A stretch of 64,000 nt of DNA from Tissierellia bacterium (GCA_012728295.1 JAAYFJ010000013.1:24844-88843), one strand, 5' to 3'. Positions 7,562-16,656 are shown, numbered from the stretch's first letter. Notes: a model not told the origin generated them from the sequence alone. A program made the numbers and translations.

Positions 7562-9109
7562 ATGTTCAAATTTAATAAGAGAATAGCATTAGGTTTGTTA
7601 GCAGTTATGACTGTGGTTTCTGCGGTGTTTTCTCCAATGGAGCAGTTGCTTGTAAAGAACGCACATCCGACAGCACAGGTTGAGGCAGCAGGTTCAAACA
7701 CATCTGCAACAATACCGGCGAAGAAGGCACCTAAGTACTTATTTCTATTTATTGGGGATGGTATGGCCCACGTGCAAGTGCAAGCAGCTCAGGTTTACAA
7801 GGGAAATAACAAATATGGTGAAGTTAAACCAGAACTTATAAATTTTTCAAAATTTCCTGTAACCGGTGTTGCTACAACCCATGACTCCACTTCATTTGCT
7901 CCCGATTCAGCTTCTACTGCTACATCATTATCTAGTGGAACGAAAACTCATAGCGGAGTAATTGGCCTTACTACAGACAAGAAAACATCTGTGGAGACCA
8001 TTGCTGAAAAAGCGAAACAAGCAGATATGAAGGTTGGTATTATTTCATCTGTTACATTAAACCATGCAACTCCTGCAGCTTTTTGGGCGAATGTAGAGTC
8101 TAGAGGCCAATATTATGATATTGGACTTCAAATGGCACAGACTGATTTCGATTATTTTGCTGGTGGAAGTCTAGGTCAGAGAACAGGAAAAGAGAAGGAT
8201 AAAAAAGACCTTTATGAAATTTTAAAAGAAAGCGGCTATAAAGTAACTGAAACTAGGGCGGATTTCGAAGAAATAAAAGCCGGTGATAAAGTATATGCAG
8301 TTTCTGAAAGACTTCAAGATTCAGGCTCTATGCCTTATACCATAGACCAAGTGGATAGCGACATTACTTTGGCGGATTATGTAAAAAAGGGAATAGAAGT
8401 ACTTGATAATGAAAAAGGCTTTTTTATGATGGTTGAGTCTGGCAAAATTGACTGGGCTTGTCACGCCAACGATGCAGGGACAGTTATCCACGAAGTAATA
8501 GGATATGAAGAAGCCATTGCAGAAGCCATTGCATTTTATGAAAAGCATCCTGAGGACACTCTAATCCTTGTTACTGGTGACCATGAGACTGGTGGATTGA
8601 CCATTGGACATGCTACTATGGGATATGATACAGCTTTTGACATGATTGAAAAGCAAAAGATGAGCTATGTAGATTTCGACACAAAGTTTGAGGAAATGAA
8701 GAAATCTAATCCTGAGTTAAAGCTTTCTACAGTATTAGCTGAAATAGAAGAAACTTTTGGATTGAAGGTTAAGCCTGATGTAGCAGAAGGCGAGGAAATC
8801 GAGGATCCATTTGTGTTGACTAAGTATGAATATGAAATGCTAAAAAATGCTTTTGAAGAATCGATGAAACCGGAAGATAATAGGGCAGAAACACAAGAAA
8901 CGGGTCTATTATACGGTGGCTACAATCCGATTTCCGTAACGCTTACACACATTCTAAACAATAAAGCGGGAATTGGTTGGACCTCATATGCTCATACAGG
9001 AGTTCCTGTGGCTGTATATGCATTAGGGGCAACTGCAGAGAATTATGGCGGATACTACGACAATACCGATATTTTCTTCAAGATGATGGATAGCTTAAAG
9101 TTGAAGTAA
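7562..9109 (+). CDS. phoA: Alkaline phosphatase, secreted
   Basis: A 515-residue phosphomonoesterase of the PhoA family, predicted to be exported and to release phosphate outside the membrane. An N-terminal signal peptide covers about residues 1-43 (basic start, hydrophobic 8-23, then AAG). Metal and active-site motifs are in place: FIGDGM at 63-68 (first metal ligand Asp66), PDSASTATSL with the nucleophile Ser116, and GDHETGGLT near residue 340 with zinc-binding Asp and His. A late HTG (YAHTGVPV, near residue 480) supplies the last metal histidine. AAGGAGGTAAAA precedes the ATG. Monocistronic, with its own terminator. The promoter region suggests phosphate-starvation control. Confidence 0.93.
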   Translation: MFKFNKRIALGLLAVMTVVSAVFSPMEQLLVKNAHPTAQVEAAGSNTSATIPAKKAPKYLFLFIGDGMAHVQVQAAQVYKGNNKYGEVKPELINFSKFPVTGVATTHDSTSFAPDSASTATSLSSGTKTHSGVIGLTTDKKTSVETIAEKAKQADMKVGIISSVTLNHATPAAFWANVESRGQYYDIGLQMAQTDFDYFAGGSLGQRTGKEKDKKDLYEILKESGYKVTETRADFEEIKAGDKVYAVSERLQDSGSMPYTIDQVDSDITLADYVKKGIEVLDNEKGFFMMVESGKIDWACHANDAGTVIHEVIGYEEAIAEAIAFYEKHPEDTLILVTGDHETGGLTIGHATMGYDTAFDMIEKQKMSYVDFDTKFEEMKKSNPELKLSTVLAEIEETFGLKVKPDVAEGEEIEDPFVLTKYEYEMLKNAFEESMKPEDNRAETQETGLLYGGYNPISVTLTHILNNKAGIGWTSYAHTGVPVAVYALGATAENYGGYYDNTDIFFKMMDSLKLK

Positions 9110-9121
9110 TAGCCTTACGGC

Positions 9122-9155
9122 ATTGGGGCGAACGTTTGTTCGCTCCAATTTTTTA
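9122..9155 (+). terminator. Terminator of phoA
   Basis: ATTGGGGCGAAC pairs with GTTCGCTCCAAT (one G-U) and is followed by seven T. Confidence 0.85.
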
Positions 9156-9170
9156 TTAGGGGGAAGGACA

Positions 9171-10289
9171 TTGAGTAGAAAAGATATAGTGTTAAGTGTT
9201 GTATATCTTTTTGTAATTGCAGTACTTATTTTAATACCGACTGGGTTTCAATGAAATATATATTATAATTCTGAAAACGCAAGAGCAAGAATTTTGGAAG
9301 TAGATAATTCTGGAGTTTATGAAGTAGGGATATATAAACAGGGCAACCAGAATGCTTATGTGGAGTTTTTAAGCGGTACTAAAAAAGGAGAAAAGGCTTG
9401 GGGAGTGAATTTTCTTCAGGGGAAAATGGAGGCAGATAAGATTTTTTCCAAGGGTGATGTGGCTTTTGCATTAATTGAAAGAGATGACGATAATGATATT
9501 AGGTTTGTAAACCTAGTGGACCAATATAGAATAAGCGGAGAGATAATAATAGCTTTGGTTTTTGGAATACTATTAATTATTTTTTCCGGTGCCACAGGAG
9601 TTAGAACAATTATGTCTTTTGTTCTTGCTATATTATCAATTTTCAAATTGCTGACACCGTTATTACTTAGAGGGTTCAATCCTTTGTTGGTATCTTTGTT
9701 TGTGGGAAGCTTAATTTCTATATTTACAATATTGTTAGTATCTGGAATCAACAGAAGATCTTATAGTGCCATTACAGCTACATTTCTTTGTTCTACACTT
9801 ACATTTGTACTGTCCTTGGTATTTAAGATATTATTAAAAATCGATGGCACAGAATTGCCTTGGGCTGAATCCTTAATTTATGCTGGGTTTAGCAATTTGG
9901 ATTTGTCTGGAATAATGCAAGGAGCAATATATCTCTCCTGCTCTGGGGCTATTTTAGACTTAGCTGTTGACATTTCTTCATCTCTTGAAGAAATCACGTT
10001 TAATACGCCGGATGTTAGCAATGCTCAGCTGATAAAATCGGGGTTAAACATAGGAAGAACCATAGTTGGTAGCCAAACGACCACACTTTTACTGGCATAT
10101 ATGGGAAGCTATATTTCTGTTATGATGGTATATATGGCTCAGGGCACACCGCTTTTAAATATTCTGACTTCAAAGGGCATAGCTGGGGAAATATTGCACA
10201 CTTTCGTAGGTTGTATAGGGCTAATATTCGTGGCACCTTTGACTTCATTTATGTATTTGTTCTTTAAGAACAGAAGTGTAGAATTGTAG
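9171..10289 (+). pseudogene. YibE/F family membrane protein with in-frame TGA
   Basis: YibE/F proteins are multi-helix membrane proteins of about 370 residues with no firmly established role. Here the gene starts at TTG 9171 behind AGGGGGAAGGA and reads MSRKDIV, one hydrophobic helix and LIPTGFQ, then meets TGA at 9252-9254. The same frame continues without a gap into SENARARILEVDNSGVYEVG, which is the family's usual continuation after the PTGF motif, and runs to 10289 through seven or so further helices. A single base change accounts for the stop. The downstream part could start at TTG 9294, but no ribosome binding site is present and the first helix would be lost. Either a pseudogene or a sequence error. 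Confidence 0.8.
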
Positions 10290-10366
10290 TATATTAGCTT
10301 TTACCATTAAGTATGTTAAATATTTTCCAATTGGGTATTATATTTAATATACGAGGAGGAATGGTT

Positions 10367-10816
10367 ATGAAAGTATTAATTGTTTATAAGAGTTACCATC
10401 ACATGAATACAGAAAAAATTGCCCAGGCTATGGCTGAAGAAATAGGCGCAGACATTACAAGTGTGGAAAACATTGGTTCTTACGATGCAAAGTCGTATGA
10501 TGTGATAGGATTTGGATCTGGAATATATGCCTGGCAATATCACAAGGCGTTGACAAATGCCATTGAAGGCATTGATGTGATACCAGGGCAGAAGGCCTTT
10601 AGTTTTTGCACATATGGAAAGAAAATAGACAAATTTGAAAAAATTATGGGAGAGTTGTTGAAGAGCAAGGGGTTTGATGTAATAGGCCATTTTGGACGGG
10701 AGGCGTTTGATACATTTGGACCGTTAAAATTAGTTGGTGGAATAAATAAGGGAAGACCAAATGAGCAGGATTTAGAAGACGCAAAGAAATTTATTAGAGA
10801 CGTTGTAGGTAGTTAA
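10367..10816 (+). CDS. Flavodoxin / flavodoxin-domain protein
   Basis: A 149-residue FMN-binding protein. The phosphate-binding loop is KSYHHMNTEKIAQ (residues 7-19), the classical T/SxTGxT-like loop being modified to YHHMNT; a central GFGSGIYAWQYHK stretch and FSFCTYGKK follow. Start ATG 10367 is preferred to ATG 10361, as AGGAGG is 7 bases before the former and directly abuts the latter. It may act as a small electron carrier or a protein like the menaquinone-dependent protoporphyrinogen oxidase type of flavodoxins. Single gene with a terminator. Confidence 0.85.
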   Translation: MKVLIVYKSYHHMNTEKIAQAMAEEIGADITSVENIGSYDAKSYDVIGFGSGIYAWQYHKALTNAIEGIDVIPGQKAFSFCTYGKKIDKFEKIMGELLKSKGFDVIGHFGREAFDTFGPLKLVGGINKGRPNEQDLEDAKKFIRDVVGS

Positions 10817-10830
10817 AGTCGGAGCATTAA

Positions 10831-10856
10831 AAAAACCTCGGTTATCCGAGGTTTTT
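10831..10856. terminator. Bidirectional terminator (flavodoxin / thioesterase)
   Basis: AAAAACCTCGG and CCGAGGTTTTT form a perfect 11-bp stem with a 4-base loop between two convergent genes. Confidence 0.85.
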
Positions 10857-10867
10857 AGCATATTTCT

Positions 10868-11263
10868 CTATTTTTTTACCATAGCTGCTTTTTTATTAAA
10901 ATTTTCCATAAATGCACTTTGGTCGATAATAAATCTTTTGTGCACTGCTTCACCGACTTTTTCCACTTCATCTGTGCAAACTACTTTAAAGGTTAGCATA
11001 TTGCCTTTAACTTCCACCAATTCGCTTTCGCAGGCGACTTCCATACCTACAGGTGTAGCAGCTAAATGTTTTAGCTCAACGCTTATTCCAACGGTTCCTT
11101 GTCCTGGTTCCAAAAACGGATCCACACTCTTTTTACAAGTCATTTCCATTAGCCCTAACATTTCAGGAGTTGAAAAGACTTCCACACCCTTATTGCCCAA
11201 TTTGGCAGCTGTCATTTCTGTAGTAATAACCACAACCTGTTTTCCTTTAATTCCTACTTCCAT
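10868..11263 (-). CDS. Hotdog-fold thioesterase (FlK-like)
   Basis: A 131-residue protein resembling the thioesterase group that includes fluoroacetyl-CoA thioesterase FlK. Seen: VFSTPEMLGLMEMTC (substrate-side helix with Thr and Glu), GTVGISVELKHLAATPVGM (the strand with the conserved His) and the C-terminal strand KVGEAVHKRFIID, also conserved in the group. Likely hydrolyses a short acyl-CoA in the cytoplasm; the substrate is unknown. AGGTGA stands upstream of the ATG at 11263. Monocistronic on the minus strand. Confidence 0.8.
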   Translation of the reverse strand: MEVGIKGKQVVVITTEMTAAKLGNKGVEVFSTPEMLGLMEMTCKKSVDPFLEPGQGTVGISVELKHLAATPVGMEVACESELVEVKGNMLTFKVVCTDEVEKVGEAVHKRFIIDQSAFMENFNKKAAMVKK

Positions 11264-11280
11264 TAAATCACCTCATCTTT

Positions 11281-11458
11281 ATTATTTTCCATATAAACAT
11301 TTACCCGTATATTAAAGATAATAAACTTGGCATTTGTTTTGCGAGCCTAACAACGGTGGTATTATATCATTTTAAGAAATGAAGTGGAGTCTTGCAGGAC
11401 TTAATCGCCAGCAAACCTCCTTCATGCTTTGGAGATATATTTTGCATAGTTATAGGGT
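11281..11458 (+). pseudogene. Decayed duplicate of the MATE promoter and 5' end
   Basis: This stretch aligns with 12472-12650, which is the promoter, leader and first codons of the MATE exporter gene. About 84 of 100 hand-aligned core bases agree, including AATAAACTTGGCATTTG, the GTGGAGTC leader and GCAGGACTTAA. The start codon is TTG instead of GTG and a one-base deletion after 12 codons shifts the frame. Similarity fades near 11458, so only about 20 codons remain. It is a relic of a tandem duplication or of an insertion between two MATE copies. Confidence 0.8.
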
Positions 11459-11514
11459 TATTGTCGCTTATAAAAGTGTATATATAAATTAGAATGTTTA
11501 TTGGGGGTGATTTT

Positions 11515-11832
11515 ATGGGAAAAATTATTCAAATTACAGGTGATATTTCGTTTGAAGAATTAACTCAGCAAAGAACATATATTTTATATTTTGGAAGCGA
11601 AAGCTGTAATGTATGCCTAAGCGTTTATCCAAGGCTTGCTGATTTGATGCAGGATTATGATGTGCCTGTTGGAAAACTGGAAATAAAGGACAATAAGAAC
11701 ATTACGGGTCAATTGCTCATATTTACCGTTCCCACCATATTGGTTTTTCATGAAGGAAAAGAAGTGTTGAGGGAGAGCAGGTTCATTGACTTCAAGAAAA
11801 TTGAAAATCTCTTACAGGCAATTGTTAAGTGA
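11515..11832 (+). CDS. Thioredoxin-like protein
   Basis: A 105-residue thioredoxin-fold protein with the redox pair C31-N-V-C34 in FGSESCNVCLSVYPRL and the cis-proline loop TVPTILVFHEGKE. The active-site dipeptide NV differs from the GP of classical thioredoxin. ATG 11515 follows GGGGGTGA by 5 bases; the upstream ATG 11494 lies before that site. Cytoplasmic thiol-disulphide exchange is expected; the partner is unknown. It converges on the FMN reductase gene with 5 bases between them and lies between the two MATE 5' copies. Confidence 0.85.
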   Translation: MGKIIQITGDISFEELTQQRTYILYFGSESCNVCLSVYPRLADLMQDYDVPVGKLEIKDNKNITGQLLIFTVPTILVFHEGKEVLRESRFIDFKKIENLLQAIVK

Positions 11833-11837
11833 AAACA

Positions 11838-12419
11838 CTATAGTTGCAAGCTATGAAGATAATGTGCGAAATTTCGTGCACTATCTTCTTTTTCTTTATC
11901 CATAAACTCTACATTGTACCCAAGATGTCTAGCGCATAGCATGTCACTGTAATTCAAATTACAGTGTTTTGCATATCTTTTCATGCCTTCTTCAAACAAA
12001 TCTGCTCCTTTTTCAGGCCTATAACCACATGTAGTAATTAATGCCAATGTTTTTCCTTTCCATAGGGATGGGCCTATTTCATCGCCATAAAATTTATTCA
12101 ATCCGTATACAAACCTATCTATCATGGCTTTCATGGGTGGCGTGCAATACCATGCATAAATTGGAGTGGCCAGTACAATAATATCTGACTCCATCACCTG
12201 ATTTACAATTTCCTGCATATCATCTTTAATAAAACATCCGTAAGAAGTCCAATCCCTTTGACATTTCCTACAGGCAATACAAGGTTCAATTTTTTTGTCA
12301 TGTAGCCATATTTCTTGTATATGGTGTCCAAGTTTGGTTAATTCTTTATGTACTATGTCAGTTAATTGTTGCGTGTTTCCGTTTTTTCTTGGACTACCTG
12401 AAGCTATAAATATATTCAT
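11838..12419 (-). CDS. NADPH-dependent FMN reductase / iron-sulfur flavoprotein-like
   Basis: A 193-residue flavodoxin-fold protein beginning with the FMN phosphate loop GSPRKNGNT (residues 8-16). Four cysteines (47, 50, 53 and 62, in CIACRKC...GC) form a compact motif as in Isf-type iron-sulfur flavoproteins, and ATPIYAWYCTPPMKAMIDR is the conserved flavin-binding segment. Probably transfers electrons between a cluster and FMN. AAGGGAGG precedes the ATG at 12419. Monocistronic. Confidence 0.85.
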   Translation of the reverse strand: MNIFIASGSPRKNGNTQQLTDIVHKELTKLGHHIQEIWLHDKKIEPCIACRKCQRDWTSYGCFIKDDMQEIVNQVMESDIIVLATPIYAWYCTPPMKAMIDRFVYGLNKFYGDEIGPSLWKGKTLALITTCGYRPEKGADLFEEGMKRYAKHCNLNYSDMLCARHLGYNVEFMDKEKEDSARNFAHYLHSLQL

Positions 12420-12532
12420 AGTGGCCTCCCTTAATCATTGGTTTCTTGATATATTTTTTTATTACAGCTATTATTTTTCATATTAATAATTACCCGTACA
12501 TTAATTATAATAAACTTGGCATTTGGTTTGCG

Positions 12533-12556
12533 AGTTTAACAATGGTGGTGTTATAA
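12533..12556 (+). promoter_or_regulatory. Candidate MATE promoter
   Basis: A TATAAT (12551-12556) lies 25 bases before the start codon, with TTGCGA about 18 bases further upstream. The hexamers are largely kept in the decayed copy near 11340-11375. Confidence 0.5.
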
Positions 12557-12580
12557 TACTTTAAGAAAGGGAGTGGAGTC

Positions 12581-13927
12581 GTGCAGGACTTAACCACCGG
12601 CAAACCGTCTTCGGTGCTTTGGAGATTTACTTTGCCACTTGTGGGCAGTATGTTTTTTCAACAACTATATAATATGGTAGATAGCATGATAGTCGGTCGC
12701 TATGTGGGAGAAAATGCTTTGGCGGCAGTAGGAGTTTCTTTTCCTGTATTAATGATATTCATGGCTATTGCCGTGGGAATAAATATTGGAGCGTCTGTTA
12801 TTATCTCCCAATATTATGGTGCGACAAAATACCGTAGAGTAAAGACAGCCGCTCTAACAGCTATTATTTCCATGACTGTTATTAGTTTACTGCTCATGGC
12901 TATAGGACTATTAGGATCTAAGCAGGTATTGATATGGCTAAATACCCCATCAGAAGTTTTTACAGACGGTGAAATATATTTACGTATAACTATTTTAGGG
13001 CTATTATTTTTGTTTCTATATAATATTGCAACTGGTGTTTTTGCAGCACTGGGAGATTCAAAGACTCCACTATATCTATTGATTTGTTCTTCGCTTTCTA
13101 ATATTGCTCTGGATATTTTTATGGTGAAGACATTAAATATGGGGGTTGCTGGTGCAGCATGGGCAACGTTTATTTGCCAGGGGCTGGCGTCAATCTCAGC
13201 GATGGTAATATTATTACGTCGCCTTTGGAAATTAGAACCTAGAAGGGTTCAGTTTTTTTCAGGGTCAATGCTTAAGCGAATAGCTAAAGTTGCAATTCCC
13301 AGTGTATTACAGCAATCTTTTATATCAGTAGGGAACCTTATTATTCAAGGGCTTGTAAACAGCTATGGACCAGATGTTATGGCAGCTTATAGCGCTGCAA
13401 TTAAGCTAAATACTTTTTCAGTAATGACTTTGACAACAGTTGCCAATGGAGTCAGTGGTTTTGCTGCACAGAACAAAGGCGCTGGCAACATTGAAAGAAT
13501 TCATCAAGGTTTCAAAAATGCCATTGTAATGGCTCTTATTATGGCATCTTTTTTTATAGTTCTATATGGAGTCTTTACTTCGGCTGCCATGAGTATATTT
13601 TTACCGGAGAATAATCATAATCCTGCTGTTATGAGCGAAGGTATAAGGTTTCTTAGGCTGATAGCACCGTTTTATGCTGTTGTGGTGTTTAAATTAATAC
13701 CTGATGGGGTTATGCGTGGAACTGGTGCTATGAGAGCTTTTATGATTTCTACTTTTACTGATTTAATTTTGAGAGTAGTTCTGTCTTTTGTATTTTCAAA
13801 GGGGTTGTCTTTAGGGTCCTTTGGTATCTGGTTGAGCTGGCCTGTGGGCTGGACAATGGGAATGATAGTGGCAATGTGGTTTTACAAACGAGGTCAATGG
13901 GAAAAAGTAGATATGATACGAGAATAA
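12581..13927 (+). CDS. MATE family multidrug/Na+ efflux protein
   Basis: A 448-residue transporter with twelve predicted helices in two homologous halves. It begins with the typical LTTGKPSSVLWRFTLPLVGSMFFQQLYNMVDSMI element (read here as residues 4-37), with the second-half counterpart VAIPSVLQQSFISVGNLI near 240. It exports organic cations or drugs using an ion gradient. GTG 12581 follows GGGAG by 8 bases. Monocistronic. A decayed copy of its 5' end lies 1.2 kb upstream. Confidence 0.9.
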   Translation: MQDLTTGKPSSVLWRFTLPLVGSMFFQQLYNMVDSMIVGRYVGENALAAVGVSFPVLMIFMAIAVGINIGASVIISQYYGATKYRRVKTAALTAIISMTVISLLLMAIGLLGSKQVLIWLNTPSEVFTDGEIYLRITILGLLFLFLYNIATGVFAALGDSKTPLYLLICSSLSNIALDIFMVKTLNMGVAGAAWATFICQGLASISAMVILLRRLWKLEPRRVQFFSGSMLKRIAKVAIPSVLQQSFISVGNLIIQGLVNSYGPDVMAAYSAAIKLNTFSVMTLTTVANGVSGFAAQNKGAGNIERIHQGFKNAIVMALIMASFFIVLYGVFTSAAMSIFLPENNHNPAVMSEGIRFLRLIAPFYAVVVFKLIPDGVMRGTGAMRAFMISTFTDLILRVVLSFVFSKGLSLGSFGIWLSWPVGWTMGMIVAMWFYKRGQWEKVDMIRE

Positions 13928-13949
13928 ATGAAAACTATTTTCATTTATT
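13923..13949 (+). terminator. Weak AT-rich hairpin after the MATE gene
   Basis: AATAAATGAAAA pairs with TTTTCATTTATT. The stem is long but AT-only in most positions and has no T tract. Confidence 0.4.
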
Positions 13950-13961
13950 GTGGAATTTGTG

Positions 13962-13990
13962 TTGACTGTAGAAAAAAGTTATGCTAATAT
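13962..13990 (+). promoter_or_regulatory. Promoter of the SAM riboswitch-metK transcript
   Basis: TTGACT (13962-13967) and TAATAT (13985-13990) with a 17-base spacer lie 20 bases before the aptamer. Confidence 0.65.
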
Positions 13991-14010
13991 AAAGCTATAA
14001 TTAAATACAA

Positions 14011-14104
14011 CTCATTAAGAGCGGTGGAGGGAATAGGCCCTTTGAAACCCGGCAACCTTATTCGATTTGGTGCCAAATCCTACAGAAACAATCTGAAAGA
14101 TGAG
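14011..14104 (+). ncRNA. SAM-I riboswitch (S-box) aptamer
   Basis: Contains the S-box core: CTCATTAAGAG, GGTGGAGGGA, GGCCCTTTGAAACCCGGCAA, a hairpin around TTTGGTGCCAAA, and GAAAGATGAG. P1 is CTCAT (14011-14015) with ATGAG (14100-14104). In this class bound S-adenosylmethionine favours the terminator and turns the gene off. Confidence 0.95.
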
Positions 14105-14117
14105 AGCAAAATTATTT

Positions 14118-14145
14118 GACCTTCTTTTAGAGGTCGATTTTTTTT
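14118..14145 (+). terminator. Expression-platform terminator of the SAM-I riboswitch
   Basis: GACCT, an 8-base loop, AGGTC and then eight T. It lies 13 bases behind the aptamer and before metK. Confidence 0.85.
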
Positions 14146-14192
14146 GCACGCAGGATAGCTTTTAATGGAACATAAAGAAGGAGAAAAATATA

Positions 14193-15365
14193 ATGAAAAA
14201 ATGGTTATTTACTTCAGAATCAGTAACAGAAGGCCATCCTGATAAAATTTGTGATCAGATTTCAGATGGTATTTTAGACAGCATTTTAGCGCAAGATCCA
14301 GAGGCAAGGGTTGCTTGTGAGACTATGGCAAGCACAGGGATGATTGTTATCACAGGTGAGATTAGCACCAGTTGCTATGTTGATATTCCAAAATTAACTA
14401 GGGAGATTATCCTAGACATTGGCTATGATGACCCAGCATATGGATTTGATGGAAATTCTTGCTCTGTATTAACAGCTATAAAAGAGCAATCATCTGATAT
14501 TGCCATAGGAGTAGATTTATTTAAAAAAGAAGAAGTGGATAGATATGATTCAATTGGCGCAGGAGACCAAGGTATAATGTTTGGATTTGCTTGTAACGAG
14601 ACTCCTGAGTTAATGCCACTTCCCGTTTCCTTAGCACATAAATTGGCTAAGCGGTTGTCATTTGTTAGAAAAGAAGGCATATTAACATACTTGAGACCTG
14701 ATGGAAAAACTCAAGTAACGGTAGAATATGATGATGGAGTTCCAACTAGATTGGAGAATATCTTAGTATCTACACAACATAACCCTGATGTGGATTTAGA
14801 TACCATTAGACACGATATCATAGAGAATGTTATCAAGCCTGTCGTAGATATTGAGATGATTGATGAAAACACAAAGTTTTATGTCAATCCTACAGGTCGA
14901 TTTGTAAGTGGAGGTCCAGTAGCTGACGCCGGTTTGACAGGACGTAAAATCATCGTAGATACCTATGGTGGATATTCTCGCCATGGCGGAGGTGCGTTCT
15001 CTGGAAAGGATGCCACAAAAGTAGATCGCTCTGCTTCTTATGGAGCACGTTATGTGGCAAAGAACTTAGTTGCCGCAGGGTTGGCAGATAAATGTGAAAT
15101 TGGAGTGTCTTATGCTATTGGTATAGCGCACCCACTATCAATTTATGTAGAAACATTTGGAACTGGAAAATTGAGCGAGGAGGAATTAGAGCAAATCGTA
15201 TTGAATCATTTTGATCTAAGACCGGCAGCTATTATTGATAATTTAGAGCTTACTAAGCCATGGTATAAGCAGTGTGCAGCATATGGGCACTTTGGTAGGG
15301 AAGATTTAAATGTGCCATGGGAAAGAACAGATAAAGCAGAAGAACTAAAAAAATATTTAAAATAA
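14193..15365 (+). CDS. metK: S-adenosylmethionine synthetase
   Basis: MetK makes S-adenosylmethionine from methionine and ATP in the cytoplasm. The 390 residues are of normal length, with the family signatures [20 protein letters not shown] at 7-26, [12 protein letters not shown] near 122-133 and [17 protein letters not shown] near 268-284. AGAAGGAGAAAA precedes the ATG. The product is the ligand of the riboswitch upstream, giving feedback control of its own synthesis. Monocistronic with a strong terminator. Confidence 0.98.
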   Translation: MKKWLFTSESVTEGHPDKICDQISDGILDSILAQDPEARVACETMASTGMIVITGEISTSCYVDIPKLTREIILDIGYDDPAYGFDGNSCSVLTAIKEQSSDIAIGVDLFKKEEVDRYDSIGAGDQGIMFGFACNETPELMPLPVSLAHKLAKRLSFVRKEGILTYLRPDGKTQVTVEYDDGVPTRLENILVSTQHNPDVDLDTIRHDIIENVIKPVVDIEMIDENTKFYVNPTGRFVSGGPVADAGLTGRKIIVDTYGGYSRHGGGAFSGKDATKVDRSASYGARYVAKNLVAAGLADKCEIGVSYAIGIAHPLSIYVETFGTGKLSEEELEQIVLNHFDLRPAAIIDNLELTKPWYKQCAAYGHFGREDLNVPWERTDKAEELKKYLK

Positions 15366-15373
15366 ATTAATAG

Positions 15374-15416
15374 ACAACAGGGAGGCTTCTTTACGGTTTA
15401 CTCCCTGTTGTTTTTT
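15374..15416 (+). terminator. Terminator of metK
   Basis: ACAACAGGGAG pairs with CTCCCTGTTGT across a 16-base loop and is followed by a T run. Confidence 0.85.
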
Positions 15417-15586
15417 ACTAGGACAATATATTAGCTCAATCACATTAAATGCGTTAATTATCGATATTTCAGGTGAATTATTATATCTTTGTGGACATTA
15501 CTGCAATATTTGTGGTATGGTAGATAATATAAACAATACTGTTTATTTTCTAATGAAACAAACAAAAATTAAAAGGGGTGTTACAA

Positions 15587-16612
15587 GTGGGAGCATTAAA
15601 AACCAAGTATATTGACCTTCCAATGATGGCCGATTACTTGAAATCCGTCGGAGCTGAAAAGGTAATTGGGAGATTGATACCATATCTTGAGGAAGATTAC
15701 AAACGTTGGGAAGACTTTGATAAAGTTCCGAGAACAGCACACCATTGCGAAGTTGGGGTGTTGGAGTTGATGCCTATTGGTGATAAAGATACTTATTCAT
15801 ATAAATATGTAAATGGTCATCCTGAAAACCCAAAACACAATTTCTTAACTGTAATGGGGATTGGAATGCTGGCAGAAGTGTCAACTGGATTTCCACTATT
15901 ATTAAGTGAACTTACACTTACAACTGCGGTAAGAACAGCGGCAACTTCAGTCATGGCTGCAAAATATCTTGCTAAAGAAAATCCTAAGAAGATGGCGTTG
16001 ATTGGAAATGGAAGTCAAAGTGAGTTCCAAGCATTGGGTTTCCACCATGTTCTAGGAATCGAAGAAATATATTGCTATGATGTGGATCCTAAGGCTACTG
16101 ACAAATTAATGGAAAACTTAAAAGGTGTAGAGGGTCTGAAGTTAGTTAAATGCAATAGCACTAAAGAAGCTTGTAAAGGTGTAGACATCATCACAACAGT
16201 TACGGCGGACAAGAGAAACGCAATAATCATTACTCCTGATATGGTTGAGCCAGGAATGCATATTAATGGTGTAGGTGGAGATTGCCCTGGAAAAACTGAA
16301 CTGGATTCAAAAGTAATGTTCATGGGGGATGTCTATGTTGAATTTGAGCCACAGAGTAGAGTAGAAGGCGAAATTCAAAACCTTGGTGATGAAATTGAAG
16401 TTACAGAGATTTGGAATGTTATTAAAACTGGGAAGCCTATTGAAAGAGCTGAAGATCAAATAACTATTTTTGACTCAGTTGGATTTGCATTGGAAGACTT
16501 CTCTATGCTGAGATTACTATATGATATTGCTAAAGAAGGCAATGTAGGCGTAGATCAATCCCTAGTTCCAATATTAGACAATCCAAAAGATTTATTCAGT
16601 ATGCTTAAATAA
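15587..16612 (+). CDS. Ornithine cyclodeaminase family protein
   Basis: A 341-residue member of the ornithine cyclodeaminase / mu-crystallin family, which converts L-ornithine to L-proline and ammonia with bound NAD, or in other members reduces imines. It has the substrate-side KYVNGHPENPKHNFLT segment near 80-95, LTTAVRTAATSVMAAKYLA near 110-128, a Rossmann loop MALIGNGSQSEFQ near 138, and GVGGDCPGKTELD near 230 holding the catalytic Asp. GTG 15587 is preferred over GTG 15578 because AAAGGGGTG lies at the right distance from it. Monocistronic. A role in arginine/ornithine fermentation is plausible for this organism, but not shown by its neighbours. Confidence 0.85.
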   Translation: MGALKTKYIDLPMMADYLKSVGAEKVIGRLIPYLEEDYKRWEDFDKVPRTAHHCEVGVLELMPIGDKDTYSYKYVNGHPENPKHNFLTVMGIGMLAEVSTGFPLLLSELTLTTAVRTAATSVMAAKYLAKENPKKMALIGNGSQSEFQALGFHHVLGIEEIYCYDVDPKATDKLMENLKGVEGLKLVKCNSTKEACKGVDIITTVTADKRNAIIITPDMVEPGMHINGVGGDCPGKTELDSKVMFMGDVYVEFEPQSRVEGEIQNLGDEIEVTEIWNVIKTGKPIERAEDQITIFDSVGFALEDFSMLRLLYDIAKEGNVGVDQSLVPILDNPKDLFSMLK

Positions 16613-16628
16613 ATCATAAAAAGATAGC

Positions 16629-16656
16629 AAAGACCTGAGGTTTTCTCAGGTCTTTT
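16629..16656 (+). terminator. Terminator after ornithine cyclodeaminase gene
   Basis: AGACCTGAG and CTCAGGTCT stem with loop GTTTT and trailing T. Confidence 0.85.

Noticed and set aside
9252..9254. TGA as a selenocysteine codon
   Set aside because: YibE/F proteins are not known selenoproteins, the place is not a Cys position in the family pattern, and no convincing SECIS-like hairpin follows.
9252..9254. Alternative genetic code with TGA as tryptophan
   Set aside because: Other genes in the window use TGA as a normal stop (for example the ATGA overlap at 63871-63874) and TGG for Trp throughout.
15417..15586. Possible T-box or other leader before the ornithine cyclodeaminase gene
   Set aside because: No T-box sequence, terminator-antiterminator pair or known aptamer motif was found.
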